Positions 1 through 12,140 of a stretch of 64,000 nucleotides of DNA are shown piece by piece; positions within the stretch are counted from its first letter, which is position 1; each line of letters starts with the position of its first letter. The position numbers and the translations under genes are program-made. The notes beneath the pieces are model-generated. The model made no database searches and had not been told where the DNA came from. It saw nothing but the letters and a program-made list of their open reading frames with translations. Source of the DNA: Patiria pectinifera (Eukaryota > Echinodermata > Asteroidea > Valvatida > Asterinidae); the NCBI GenBank assembly GCA_029964075.1, contig CM057149.1:23450197-23514196 (forward strand), in the 5' to 3' direction.

Positions 1-1260
1 TGCATTAATTTTAGTTTGGCAAACAAAGTACAACACAGAGAAACCGACAATTCTGTAGACATGATTTCTTCCATGTGCTTTATGGTGGCTCTGAAGGAAC
101 GTCACAGTTACGAAAGAATGTTTCAAGACAATGCAACAATCATTGTTGCGACACGGCGACTGTATGTACATTTTACGATATCGCGAACAAAAGTTACCAC
201 GAAGAAGAAATCAATATCGTCGTTAAAAGCTAAATAATTAGCTGGCATAAGGGTCAATAGATACCCTTCGTCGAGATCTAAAAAGCAATCACAGTCCCTC
301 TCCTTCCAACAACAACAAAAACGCCAAGATGATGACATACACAACCAAGGCTCACAGACAGCCAGACTTACTGACAGGCACAATGTAAGAATATCCACAA
401 CCATATACGAACAGTGACTGAAAGATAGGCCCATGTCAGTTTAGTGTTTGATTGACAGTCGTCCTGGGACCAACTAAGAATAGCCCCCTGTACACCCAGT
501 CACGTACTCTGGAGAATCCATGCTCCAGAAAGTAGTAAACACACTTCATAAGTTCATAACTCGGGGAAGGCGGGCACACCCCTTTAATCGTGGTTTTAAT
601 TTCGTGCACGGTGACCTAAGGCCGAGTCCGAAATAGGTCACCAGAGCTACATGTACCTGTCTTTGATGGCTTCGTATATTGTCAGCTTTTCCCCAAGGAG
701 TTTAAGTCGTCGAAGACCGAGACAGACAAGTGATCCGGACGTCGCCTTATTCTCATTTTTTTTTGGGGGGGGGGGAAGTCCCCAAGGTCCAAATTTGGAA
801 CGAAATCGAGGCTACTCTTGCAAAAGAAAGAGAGAGAATCGATCGCGTCGTGAATTAGTTGGTTGATAGGCTAGAATCCAATTAATCAACTGAATCTTGT
901 TAGCACAGTCTCTTTCTCTAACCGACACTGCAAAGGGCCCATGAAACCCATGTCGACCTCCATTATGCTGTTGTATTCATGTTATGAACTCCTGCCGAAT
1001 TTTGCAACCTCACCTGCAACAGCCATCTGCATATAATGCACTGGCTACTGAGGTGCCTGACTACATCTTACATGGGTCTAATACCCAGTGTGGGCTTTGT
1101 GGTTCTAAGCAGATGGGAGAACATTAATCAGTTTATTAGATTATAGTTTCTTAGGTGAATCAAGCAAAAAACCTTTAAACGTTTTGACCCACATGAATTT
1201 CTGTACACCTTTGAAATGTGACTGTTTAAGGACGCCTTCTCTTGATTATATTTTCCCCAG
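1..1260 (+). other. 3' part of the last GATA intron
   Basis: This stretch ends in a pyrimidine-rich tract and ttttccccag directly before the GATA exon, so it is read as the last part of an intron. No zinc-finger exon is visible in it on the + strand, so those exons must lie before the window. It holds a short G-run near 765-775 and is otherwise unremarkable. Confidence 0.75.
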
Positions 1261-1659
1261 GTCAACCGGCCACTGACGATGAAGAAAGACGGCATCCAGA
1301 CTCGGAACCGCAAGCTCTCCACCAAGTCCAAGAAGAACAAGGGCAAACTGATCATGGAGTCCATGAAGCCCATGGACGACGGCTACCCCAAGTTCCCCAT
1401 GTTTGCCGAGCAGCACCAGAACCTGGCCCACTCCCACGCCCACTACCACGGGGGCATGTCGGACTACACCATGGCCGGGCCCACCACCACGTCCCTGCAC
1501 CACCCGCACCACCACTCGCACGTGGCGCCCCACTCCATGGCGTACAGTCCGTCCTCGTTGTGCAATTCTCTGTACCAGACGGGGCCGACTCACGTTCCGG
1601 TGCCCTGTAGTCTGCCCATGTCATCCTCTACTGGATCTATGGTCGGAGCTATGGCGTGA
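1261..1659 (+). CDS. gata123: Last coding exon of a GATA1/2/3-class transcription factor
   Basis: GATA factors are nuclear zinc-finger activators binding WGATAR sites. The exon opens after a good acceptor with VNRPLTMKKDGIQTRNRKLS, which is the stretch directly following the second GATA zinc finger in vertebrate GATA1/2/3; the basic run KSKKNKGK continues that DNA-contacting tail. The rest is the poorly conserved C-terminal region, rich in His, Ser, Pro and Met, with a His-rich segment (HPHHHSH). It ends SMVGAMA, close to the MVTAMG end of vertebrate GATA3. The stop is TGA at 1657-1659. The exon starts in phase 0 at 1261, before the first ATG at 1279, so that ATG is not a start. The zinc fingers are off the window. 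In sea urchins the ortholog is called GATAc. The GATA4/5/6 class lacks this C-terminus. Confidence 0.93.
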   Translation, partial: VNRPLTMKKDGIQTRNRKLSTKSKKNKGKLIMESMKPMDDGYPKFPMFAEQHQNLAHSHAHYHGGMSDYTMAGPTTTSLHHPHHHSHVAPHSMAYSPSSLCNSLYQTGPTHVPVPCSLPMSSSTGSMVGAMA

Positions 1660-2764
1660 GCCGTGGGGGTATGACCGTGAAGCTATGGACCATTGATGAA
1701 GAAATAGCCTCGACGGATAGACATTTGCTATCAACCCATGAGGCGCAAAGATAAATGTTAACGGTGCCAAAATAACTCCAGGTATTCAGTGACTTTTCAC
1801 AGTGACTTTCAATCAGTGTTGTGGTCACGTCCATCACAAGTCCTCGATAGTCCTCAAAAGTCAATCACAAGTTGTCGATAGACCTCTTAAAGTCCATCAC
1901 AAGCCATCAAATCCTTAGTTGAATCGCAAGCTTTACAAATGAGCTGTGACAAAGACAAGCCATTCCTTTGTTCTTTATCCGCTGTTACTTTCTCTGGACT
2001 CATGAAAGACTTGTGAGCGGACTTGTGATGGACTCCACTGCAACACTGCTTCCCACGAGATGATGTGACCAATAATATTCATGCAGAGCGGCGCCACCAA
2101 ATAATTCGTCTGATGTTCAAGTAATTGTTTCCAGTTTCATTTTCGAAACAGAGAAAGGAAAAAGAAAGCACATTAGAAAGTAGTCCACGAGGAATTTCAG
2201 TTTTTCAGGTGTGGCCTAGTGATACACTCTCTTCAATGGCGTTCTTGAAGATTGCTCAATTGAATATATAGGCGTAGGCCAGTAACTGCCGCGACAAATT
2301 GGTGCATGGTGCTGAGTGTATACGATCAGTTGCATGATTTTTAAGCACATTGGAACCATTGCATATGGGAACAACATTGCTGTTGCGAAGACAGCATTGT
2401 AACATGGTTTCGCAGCCAAATAATGTCTTTAGTGATTCTTCGCGCCATTTTGTGAATAAATCATTACTGCTGTACATTCAGTATAAAAATACTTGTACAA
2501 AACATTGTTTGATTGTTCACTGTATAGAATTTAAAAAAAAAAAAGGAAAACAATACTTGTACTGTTTCATTGTCTAGAAATGTCAGGCAGTATTCGTATG
2601 TTACTTAAAACGTTAATAAGACTGTGTTGTCCAGTGTGAATGTATCTGTATGTGGGAGAAGTCTTACAAAACTGCATGTCATGCTTTGTTGCATTAATGA
2701 TCAACCACTATACACTTCCTATATAGATGGATCCGGGCACGTGACCACTGTACACTCACGTCAC
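1660..2764 (+). other. GATA 3' flank and probable 3' UTR
   Basis: No coding potential is seen. AATAAA motifs occur near 2455 and near 4830 (the latter followed by T/G-rich sequence), so the 3' UTR could end at either; the sequence alone does not decide. From about 1780 to 2040 the text repeats the word GACTTGTGA and its complement (for example tccatcacaagt and acttgtgatgga), as described in the findings. Confidence 0.4.
1780..2040. repeat. Word cluster built on GACTTGTGA
   Basis: Variants of TCACAAGTC and its complement recur about eight times in this 260 bp, with matching arms at its two sides (tccatcacaagt near 1831 and acttgtgatgga near 2020). The same word recurs at 18950-19085, 19705-19780 and about 35155-35175. 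It looks like a decayed foldback element; no target-site duplication was found. Confidence 0.4.
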
Positions 2765-2876
2765 GAGGCCCCCATCAATGGCGAAAGCATTGTGTCGGCT
2801 ATTGTGCAAAGCTACTGCCCCATGACGGATCATGAACAACAGCTAGCACAATGCTTTCGCCATTGATAGGGGCCTC
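2765..2876. repeat. Hairpin with 30 bp arms
   Basis: Arms 2765-2794 and 2847-2876 are complementary apart from one position and enclose about 52 bp. The arms read gaggcccccatcaatggcg inward from the left. Size and long loop fit a tiny foldback element better than a microRNA precursor. Confidence 0.6.
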
Positions 2877-5340
2877 ATCGATGTAAGCGATGGTATGGAT
2901 TTTACTTCGTGTTCCTAGACCTTGCCTGTGCTAACGAACAAATCATTACCTTAGTTTGCACATTTTGTAAAGTGGTTAGACTGCGAGAGCTTTTATTAGA
3001 GTTCTAGTTTTACATGCGCTGTATGTAATGGAATTTTTGTTGTTGACCATCTTCTACTTTGTCCATCACTACTAAGTACCACAATTAGCCATACATTCAT
3101 GTGGCTATTTATAAACTAATTTGTATCTATTTCCGCTTTTCAGAAATATATTCAAACTTTAGTACTCTCTCTGTCACGAATATTCACTCCCTCTGAAACT
3201 TTGGATCAGACGATTTAGAGGGCGATTTTATTCAATCGATAAGATCGAGTTTTCAATCTAGTTCCGAATGAAGCAATTCATTTTCTTTTTTTCTAAATCT
3301 GTCATAAGATTTGTTTTCATTCGAAATAACCTGCATGGTCACTAGGTTTATTCTTTTGGAAATAAGAGAGCGTGCTGTCATTTAAGACCTAGGCCTACTG
3401 GTTTGTATTTTATTTGGACTTTCAGAAATGACATTATACAATTACCTACAGTAGACAAATCAAAGAAAGTTTCAATAATCAGTCATATTTATTAAAAACA
3501 AAATACAAAATCAGCACAGAATGAACCTGCCTCCCCAGACCGTCTTGCACTTTTATTTTCGAGGGCCACGCCCACTCGGCCAGTCTCAGTCATGCAGTGT
3601 CAAATCATTCATTACACGCGCTCGTCACTCTGATGAACTTGAGATAAGTTGCGTCATCAATTAACCTTGGCATTCCGCAGACATGTTGAAACCTTAGGGT
3701 GTGGGGGCCAACACGCGCATTTGACCTCCTATCTTGAAAAGTGGGTTTCACCCGGCCTCCTCCTCCGCCTCTCCTCAAAAAAATTTCCTGCCGCAAAGTT
3801 TACTTTTGCACATCATCACATTTCACTAATATTAGCGTTGTGTGACTTCGGATCGAGAAGTTCGTTATCAGCAGCGTACGGTTGGGGGAGGCTCACTGGG
3901 GGTTGGACTGACCTGGAGCCGGAAGGAAGAACCCAGTCAAGTTGGTTATAAAGACCATACGATAGACGGAGGAGGAGGGGGTGAAGTATAAAAAAAAAAT
4001 CCCGGGGAGTTTCACAAGGCCCCCGGGCACCATCGGAGCGGGCCAGGATAATCCGGGGGCTTACCGCCGGCTTAAGGGGGATTTCCAGCGTGCCGTCAGG
4101 GCGTGTGAGTGTCCCGGGTGAGTCTGGGCAGGAGTGACAGCCAAGGGGGGGGGGGAGTTGGAATTACGGCGTCTAATTATGGAGTAGGCTGACAAGTGGC
4201 GGTCCGTGGCAAGGCCAATGCGTGGCCTGCTTTGCTTATGGCTCATCGCTGTCGGACTGATAAAAAAAATGGGAATTCTGGAAAATGAACATTTGGAAAA
4301 TGCTCTGCTTTCTTTTGCCTTTCCCCCGTCCATGTTCTTTCCTCCATGCTCCGTCAAAGGTATCGAATATACCATGGACAATGAAAACTTGGGGCAGAGT
4401 TGGCACATCTACCCAGACCTAAAATCATCTGTTTCTATATGAAATTATCAGAATAATGAACAACAAAGTGGAATTGTATAATTCCCATATTTCGGTTGAA
4501 ACAAGCATCAGGGAAAACCGGCTGAAGCTGAGAGCCAGAGCGGTATGCCGAAGGAGGCAGGTTCATACGCGCATGCCATAGAATTTCGAATTAAATATAT
4601 TTTAATTTGCATTATTTTCAGCGTGTTTGTAAGTCTTATAGTGATTTCATGAAGCATCCAAATCAGTTGTTCGGCCCTTTCAGACATTTCTTAACCAACC
4701 GAACTTCATGTGCTTGGATACTCAAGCATACATTTCTTGGAAGTTTCTGAAACAGGAAAGTAGACAAAGGATATTGAATTTGCATCTCTCCGCGTTACCA
4801 GTGTTTGTTTTTGAATTTGTACTTTCCGCAATAAAACATGTTACTGCTTAGTCTTTTTCTGGATGAGTGTTGTAATTGTTTCGCTGAGGCCTACTCGGTC
4901 AAAAGTGCAGGACACACAGCATTATGGTACGGAGTCATTGGGACCGTTCTCGAGCCGGGCTGAACAGTGAACATTAGCGGGAGGAAATGGACATAACTTG
5001 TAACAGGAAGTGTAGAATTTCGTCGGCTGGATTGGGAGGGCTGGTTGAAGGGAACCAGTGTTGACAACTTGACGCTCTCTCGGCCTTTATTTTCTCTCGA
5101 ATTGTCCGAAGGTGCCTCAAGAGTCCTGCTAGTTTATGATTGCTGACGGCCTTAAATGAGCAGGCTATGAGACTGTGTGGGCAGGCCTTTTCACTGCGCG
5201 TCATTTCACTAGGATAGTGTGTCATTCTTGTTCCTTTTGGTAGGCCTTTATGAAACAAGAAAACAAACAAATAAACAACCCTCTTAGCCACCACCCAGGA
5301 CTGCTGCTACTGCTCTAGACCTGCGCTTGATAGCCTTTAA
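2877..5340. other. Intergenic DNA, no gene seen
   Basis: No exon with supportable homology or splice pattern. 3540-4260 is clearly more GC- and CpG-rich than what follows, with a GC-rich patch at about 4010-4140. A plausible AATAAA for the GATA transcript lies near 4830. Confidence 0.4.
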
Positions 5341-7870
5341 TGGTACTTTGCCAGAATCAGCACTCCTTAATTAATAAATGGTACAAAACAAAAATACATG
5401 CACGGCTATGAAATTGAAGCTGTTTTGTGAATTTTTATTTTTTCGCTTTATGAAAAGGCGCATTCGGGAATATGATTTCCTCCGGTTAAAATTTGCTAAG
5501 CTGTATAAGAAAAAAGCAAATGCAAAAAAAAATTAAAAAAATCAAAAAAAAAATCGGCAATCAATTTTCAAATTTGATTTCCAGGTTCTGATTTTTACAC
5601 AAAAACATTTTGAGACTCTTGATGGTTTTCACGTGACGATATTAGCAGATGATGAAAATTGCGTCCGTTCATAAAAAAAAAATGCACTCCCTCAATGGAT
5701 GCATATGACGCACTGGTCATACATGTAACTATATGCTTTTATTTTTTGAGCACTGGTACTTTATAACAAAGATAATTAGTTGATGAATGGATTAAAAGCG
5801 TACCGAATCAATAATTATGTATGTATCGTACCGATATGGTCGCCAACAGACCTTAGGTTTGCGTATTTCATGTTAATACTTCCCCGAACCGAAGTGGTGC
5901 TAATTAGTAATTTAGTAGTATTAGTTTAGCGGGGAAGACTACGCGATTTCTTTTGGCGAACCCATCTTGTATATTACATGCATATACCTTGGATGTTTCA
6001 GTTAACACGATGTAAAGAAGTATTTTAATTAAACAAAAAATGTAAATGTATAAACTAATTATTGTAAATAATGATATTACATTTTAGTGTCAAGTCCGTT
6101 TTAATGTCGAAAGCACATGAAGTATTTTGTAAAGTTCATGATATACCGACAATACTTATATACATTTTCTTGGTATCTATCGATCCGTCCCAGTTTGAGC
6201 ATTTAATTAGACGTATGGCCTATTAAATGCACATGGATTTCGTGGCTAAAATTGTGACTGATATATTACACGAATGATCACGTAGTTTCATTATACTGTT
6301 TTGAGGTACAGCATGGACCAATATTCGCTTATTAAAATGTGCATTGACCAGCATATTGTTTACATTTTTCGTCATATTATCCCCCATTTACTAAGAAAAA
6401 AATATATATTTAAGGACAAAACGGTTGATTTACTAAGTTGCACAAGTTTCCCGAAATCGCCAATTTATTGGAACGGAGAAAAAAAATAGGTTTATACAAA
6501 GCAGTAGTGCACATATCATTATACTGTATACGGCCAGGCATTTTTGCCAGTTTACCTAATTTTATTAAAAGGGAAAGAAAGTCCCGTCTGTTTCTTTAGA
6601 TTATTCAGTCAATCATGTTTGTGTCATCAGCCGGTGCTGCGTCATCTTTCATATTTATTTTTACCTATTCATTCTTTGTATATCGTATTCTGTCCCAAAT
6701 GCAAAGCATGCACTGCATGTGAAAGCAGCACATTCAAGAGGTGATATTCATTTCGTTTTCTTGGGCCACCCACTCTCTTACAGAGTGAAATGTGTAAATT
6801 ATTATAGGCCTAATAAAAATAATAATGGGTAATTTGGGAGAAATTCCCATAGACTTGTGCGCAATTTGGCCAAACTTTAAATGCCCCTAACCTCAATTTG
6901 ACCATATCCCACCTCCAAGAATTTGGGTATTTTTACTAATTGGACCACGAGCTATCGATCAAGGCAATTTGCGACACTAAAATGTTGCCTCTAAATAGGA
7001 GCTGTGATTATTAGGGCGACATTGAAATGTCTCCCTAATGTCCAGTGTCTCCCTAAGGTATAATTTATGACGACAAAATGTCTCCTTAATGTACCAGTAA
7101 CAAGTGCAACGTTATTTACTGATGGTAGCCATGCCACCTCTGGGATATGATTTTTATTGGACCATCATTAGCAACATGGGTACACAAGGATTACAACACA
7201 TTATAAGAAGGAATACGTAATTGGGAAAATGCACTTTAAAAATTCAGAATTCAAAAGTCCAGACAAAAGTTAAGAAACAGTTTTGAATTTAAAATTATCA
7301 TTATTGGTGTAATGGGAACAGATTTAGGAGGAACATTAATGTTTGTTCATCAAACTTGATATCATGTGTTACACACTGTCCCACCTGTAGTACTTCTTAT
7401 TCTGAAATAGTCATATCAGCAAATTCTCGTCCCATATTTTGTGAATTCACGACATGTTTGTTACATTATTATGTTGCGCTGGGCCAATAGATGCTATAGG
7501 GATGAATTGGCATATGATTTACCTGTAAATATGAATTATTAAAATGTTATCAAATAGTGTACAAACTGTTTGCGTGCACTTCTGCCAGGAAACAGTTTCC
7601 TTTCAAAGTATGATATGAACACAAGGAGGACAAATAAATTATATTATTATTGTGGAATTGTTATGTGATGTTGATTCTTTAACACGTGTTTTATTTGTTA
7701 TGTTTTTGGTGTTTGTAGACTCCTGGACGATTGAGGGGAAGGGTTACCCGGATGCAAAATGGGAGGGGGGGGTAGCTAAATTTGCTTTGATAATGAAAGA
7801 GTGCTGAATGAAAGTATCTAAAACTTTCTTGGATTACTAATGTTTAGCAGCGTAGGGTTTAACCGATTTT
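5341..7870. other. AT-rich intergenic DNA
   Basis: Long A and T runs, no gene. A loose word repeat around AAATGTCTCCCTAA occurs three times at about 6975-7100. TAATTAG-type homeodomain core sites occur near 5900-5925. Nothing else was recognised. Confidence 0.4.
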
Positions 7871-8440
7871 ACAGGGTGAGTCAAAAAGAAAGTGACTTAA
7901 TAAGAAACAACAAATTAAAAAAAAAAATATGTAGCTCGCTCCAATTAATAAAAATAACATTCCACGTAATGTGCGTACTATATGTTCACAATTTATGTCT
8001 ATATTAAAATGCAACTGTCCACCAATGATAATTTTCCGTTTAAATACAATGAAATAAGGGCGTTTTCCTGCCTTCATGCATGGACGAATTTTTTTACAAG
8101 AAAGCAGACAAAAATCAACATCATTATTTCGACGGAAAAAAATCCTCATATTTAAAACACAAACTCTGACAGTCAAAACCTTTTAGTCTTGACAAAAATT
8201 ATAAAAATCTCATTTGTATCTGAATGTCTGTTTGTAATCTCTGGGTCTCACTTAGCTCAATAGCTTCCAATGACATTTCATAGATAGCTGTACTCTTTAG
8301 TAATACATATATGCAAACCTTCCGGTATAAAGCATGGACCAATCAGTATTTTTTTTTCAAGTGAGTGGACGAGCATGTTAATTCGTTTAATGTACGCTTC
8401 GGCGTGTCAAATTTAATAGTTAATTCAGGTAAATTTCTTT
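7871..8440 (+). repeat. Dispersed repeat, copy 1 (mariner-like left end)
   Basis: Begins acagggtgagtcaaaaagaa, which resembles mariner-type terminal repeats. The part from about 8190 to 8430, with ctcaatagcttccaatgaca, recurs in the same orientation at 9715-9960. No transposase reading frame is visible. The mariner assignment rests only on the first 20 bases. Confidence 0.45.
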
Positions 8441-9184
8441 TTGACTTCTCTATTCCTTATGAGACAGAATCTATTCCCCCTTCCATGGGATTTCTGCTCG
8501 TGAAAATACCCGTTTAGAAAGATGCCAAGACTGAACATATAGTTTCTTAACATCCACAGTATCCAGACCACCTTCACTTATAATATTCTCTTCATTTCGA
8601 TGGGCTTCAAGCTCGTTATCAATTTTATCTCGAAATCTAAATATTAAGAAAACAAATTATGAAATCATAATATTTGTCAACTGTAATAGAGTTTCCGTTA
8701 TTGAGATGCCTGTCATCACACTATAATGAGATGCAGATTTAGACTCTAAATTCAACGGAAATGAGGTTAGGGAGATACAAATGTAGTTTTAAGTAATTAA
8801 GCATGTCTAGACAAGTTCTTAAGACTCCCAAAGTCACAATTTCAAGCAAGAAATAGCCTATGTTTGTTGTCTTCAAAGTTACTTTCTTATAAATCATTAT
8901 CTGATTCTGGGGCCGTATCACATATTTAACTGCAAATCTCCTCTGACGGGGCCCACGATGATTCAATTTACCAATTTAATCTTGTCTATTTTTTGCTTGT
9001 GATTTATAGTCTGGTCTTCAAATGAGTGATGGCACAGTGCAATGAACTATTAATTCTACGCATTTCAAACCCGAGGTAGGGCAATAGCATCTTATGTATC
9101 AGGCTGTCGAACTCGCCTGCATTTGCGAGATCTTTCAAACGGAACGCTGTGTTTTTGTGTTTTTTTTCTCCTACTGCGAGCCGG

Positions 9185-9330
9185 GCAAGTTTATTTTAGC
9201 GGCTCAAGCCGCGTCCCGTCCCCGTGCATTACGGCCGAACCGAGTGACGGAGACGCGGTCTGGATGCGCGGGCCCGCACCTGCCGTCCGATGTTAACAGC
9301 GGGCCCGCTGAGATGTCGTTTAGCTGCGTT
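9185..9330. promoter_or_regulatory. Isolated CpG-rich patch
   Basis: About 145 bp of CpG-dense sequence stand in AT-rich surroundings, with gcgggcccgc occurring twice about 30 bp apart. No gene starts here that I can see. It could be an enhancer or promoter of the GATA domain, or a remnant of an element; neither is shown. Confidence 0.25.
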
Positions 9331-9609
9331 TATTTTGCTGTAAAATGATTATATGTGTATTGTAATTGGCTTCAGGCACGGAATACCAACAGTTAGTAGG
9401 TTATCATATAAGTGTCATTGAATTTAAGGGAATTCTGTGTCTTCAAGCCTTTGGGAAACTGCATAGCGGGGAAAAAAGAGAGATCATTGCTAATCACTTG
9501 GGCCTATAACCACTATTGCAAACAGTATTAGTCTGTCCGATTGTTAAACCAAATTGATAATAATTATAAAAAGCAACTGTTGACAACACCCTTTTTTTTT
9601 AAATAAATA

Positions 9610-9960
9610 ACGGACTCTACCCAAAAAGAAAACTTTTAGAAAAATCATGCGAATTGTTCCTCATGTTCAAAACACAATATCTGATGGTAAATATAATGTT
9701 TCAGTCTTGATTTGAATGATTTAAATCTCATTTGTATTAAGGATTTGTGCAATCTGTATTTTCTAACGCAGCTCAATAGCTTCCATTGACATTCCATGGA
9801 CAGCTATAAAAATGGCTTCTTTTTGGTAAAACGTGCATAACTTCTGATAGTATGGATCAATTTCAGTAATTTTTTTTAGATGAGTGGAAGAACATGCATG
9901 CTCGTTTAAGATATACGTCATTGGTGTTTCAAGTTTGATTGCTTTTTAAGAAGAAAAAAT
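9610..9960 (+). repeat. Dispersed repeat, copy 2
   Basis: A diverged direct copy of the element at 7871-8440. It starts near caaaaagaaaacttttag and shares the ctcaatagcttccattgaca block and the following 200 bp. Its left terminus is not intact. Confidence 0.5.
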
Positions 9961-10384
9961 ATATAACTTTTTGTGAAAAGACAAATACATACCTCTGACA
10001 TACCCCTCCCTCCCACATTCCCTCCCAATCCCATCACATCATCTCGCACTATCCCCTGTCTCCACCCTTTTCCTCCCCGAGCAACAAGGGAGGGGCAAAC
10101 CGGATGAAACCTGCCGTTGCGATGAAACCTGCCACGTATCTATCCATTTTCAAGGGCAGATCAACCCGAGCCGTGACCCTTAGGTGTTGATATACTTACT
10201 GTCATCACGGAGACGTGTCGAATGGCTTCAAACCCCTCATCTTTTCGCACTTCGAATGCATTTTTTTTTTATATATAAATATATTTATTTAGCAACACCC
10301 CTCCACAAATCCTATCACAACATCTCTATCGGGACATGGTCTCCCCCTTTCCAGAAAGGCTGGACAAGGGTTGTAAAGAGTTGG

Positions 10385-11520
10385 TACACTGTTAAAAAAA
10401 TCTCTGTTCATTAACAGTTGATTCTATTGTCAATTGGCATTACAGGAGTTACTGTTTTTGCACAGTATATTCTACTGTTTCTTTTTTCTCTGTACATTAA
10501 CAGCAGATTCTACTTTATTTGATTTTGTTCAATTACAGGAGATTCTACTGTTTTGCAACAGATGATTAAGTGTTGTCGTTTTGTAACCTAACAGCATATT
10601 CGCTGTTTTTGTTTGTTCCTTAACAACTCTCTGTCACTGAACAAAAGGTTGTTTTTGTTTAAACGGTGATTATTAATGGGGGCCGATAAACGACAAAGTG
10701 TTCATGTTTGTATCGAGGATTGCGAATGACAGGTCCTGTGTGAGCTTCAGTCCACAGATATTCTCGTATAATGAACGTACTTCACATGCAGATACTTGTA
10801 ACACGTCATGTAATAGCGGTGCTATCGATAAAACTCATGAAGGTTCGAATGTAGATGCTTGCACGTTGGCTTACGGCGAGTCATGCTGCAATGACAACCA
10901 GGCAACTTTCAACTGATGTTGTCGTTGACAATCAGGCTTACAAACTGAAACCGCTACTATATAGCGCTTCTCCTTGAGAATGATAGTCATTTACAATACA
11001 AATACAAACATGTAAGCAGAAACGGATTAGTAAATTTGCTCCAAGATGCTACAACATCACACTCACGGTACGCCGCTTTACTCACGGACGCAACGGGAAG
11101 TTGTATGGTACCGTATAGTCCAACTCCCGCGCGCGCCTTCCTTGACAACTTACTGGTACCCTTCAGCGTTTATGCCACAGTAACGTTGCACTACTACCGC
11201 CTACCAGGGAAAAATCACGCGATACGGCCGAACCCTGTACAAAAAAAGATGATTCTCTGTTGACCGACAGCTATGTGACTGTGTTCTAACAGAGTCGAAA
11301 CGGGGGGCTTGTTCAAAACATGATGTTCCTTGTGCGTGCACAGAATTTTAGTTTAACAGTGAATATTCCGTAACCAAACAGAGGAATGGAGAAAACTGTA
11401 CGTAGGCAGGAACAAATTTGTAGATTTACAGAAAAATCCGAAAACAGTAACATCTACTGTAAATTTACAGAAATTTCATCAGAAAAACAACTGTTAAATA
11501 ACGCAATTTTTAACAGTGTA
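10385..11520. mobile_element. 1.14 kb element with TACACTGTTAAAAA terminal inverted repeats
   Basis: Termini tacactgttaaaaa (10385-10398) and tttttaacagtgta (11507-11520) are perfect inverted repeats. Near the left end, phrases of the type taacagnngattctactg recur four or five times, and related acagtaacatctactgt forms appear near the right end. No transposase is recognised in the roughly 70-residue frames inside. It looks like a non-autonomous DNA transposon; the superfamily is uncertain. Confidence 0.65.
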
Positions 11521-11991
11521 TCAAAACAAGTATCGCATCTGAGGTAGACTTATAATCCTAAACAAGCATATTTTTTTCCAACTCATAGCCGGGGAGGTTT
11601 CGAACCCTTCCCTACTAATTCTCAGCCATTCCACAACAGATTGTCGTGAAACTTAGAATGGATATGCCTACAGAGACATCCGTACTGTGTAAGGTTTTAG
11701 CTCAATCGGTCAAACTTCAAGTTCGTAATACATGTATTGCCACTAATTAGGTCATTAGTGAGCACTTTTTCCTTTGCACGATCAATGAAAAACTCGGGGG
11801 GGAGGGGTTCACGGCTAGCGCTAACGCCTGCGTCGGAAAAAAAAAGACATTTCTTGACAAACAATATAATAAACTTTGAATCTCAACGGACTCGCAAGAA
11901 AGCGCAGCATTCAAACCCGACCCTCTCGGCCAGGGGCGTCAATCGTTTTCAAACGTTGGGGGGGGGGGGACATATACCTTGATCAGAATTG
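11521..11991. other. Intergenic DNA, no gene seen
   Basis: No exon or RNA gene is recognised. It contains a G-run at about 11958-11970 that precedes the GCGCGAAGC repeat copy. Confidence 0.35.
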
Positions 11992-12140
11992 ATGCGAAGC
12001 GCGAAGCCCTTACGGCGTGGGGTTCGGGGTCCGCTTAAGGGCCCCGAAGAAAAATAATTGATTCTAGATGCTCTGTGGTGCGATCTGAGTCAATTTCTGA
12101 CCACTTTAACCAATATTTTCTTAGCAAAAGATACGTTGTA
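11992..12140 (+). repeat. Dispersed repeat with GCGAAGCGCGAAGCCCTTAC head, copy 1
   Basis: Shares with 21249-21345 the phrase gcgaagcgcgaagcccttac, then ggcgtgggg and aagggccccg, then tagatgctctgtggtgc. With 14816-14918 it shares the later half (ggccccgaa, tagatgctc, tttctgaccactttaa). Poly-G runs lie close by. Family unknown to me. Confidence 0.6.

Noticed and set aside
1242-1696. Other frames across the GATA exon, both strands (90-122 codons)
   Set aside because: GC- and repeat-rich His/Pro codons keep the other frames open; only the VNRPLTMKKDG frame makes sense.
2765-2876. Hairpin as a microRNA precursor
   Set aside because: Arms are too perfect and the loop too long; a small foldback element is more likely.
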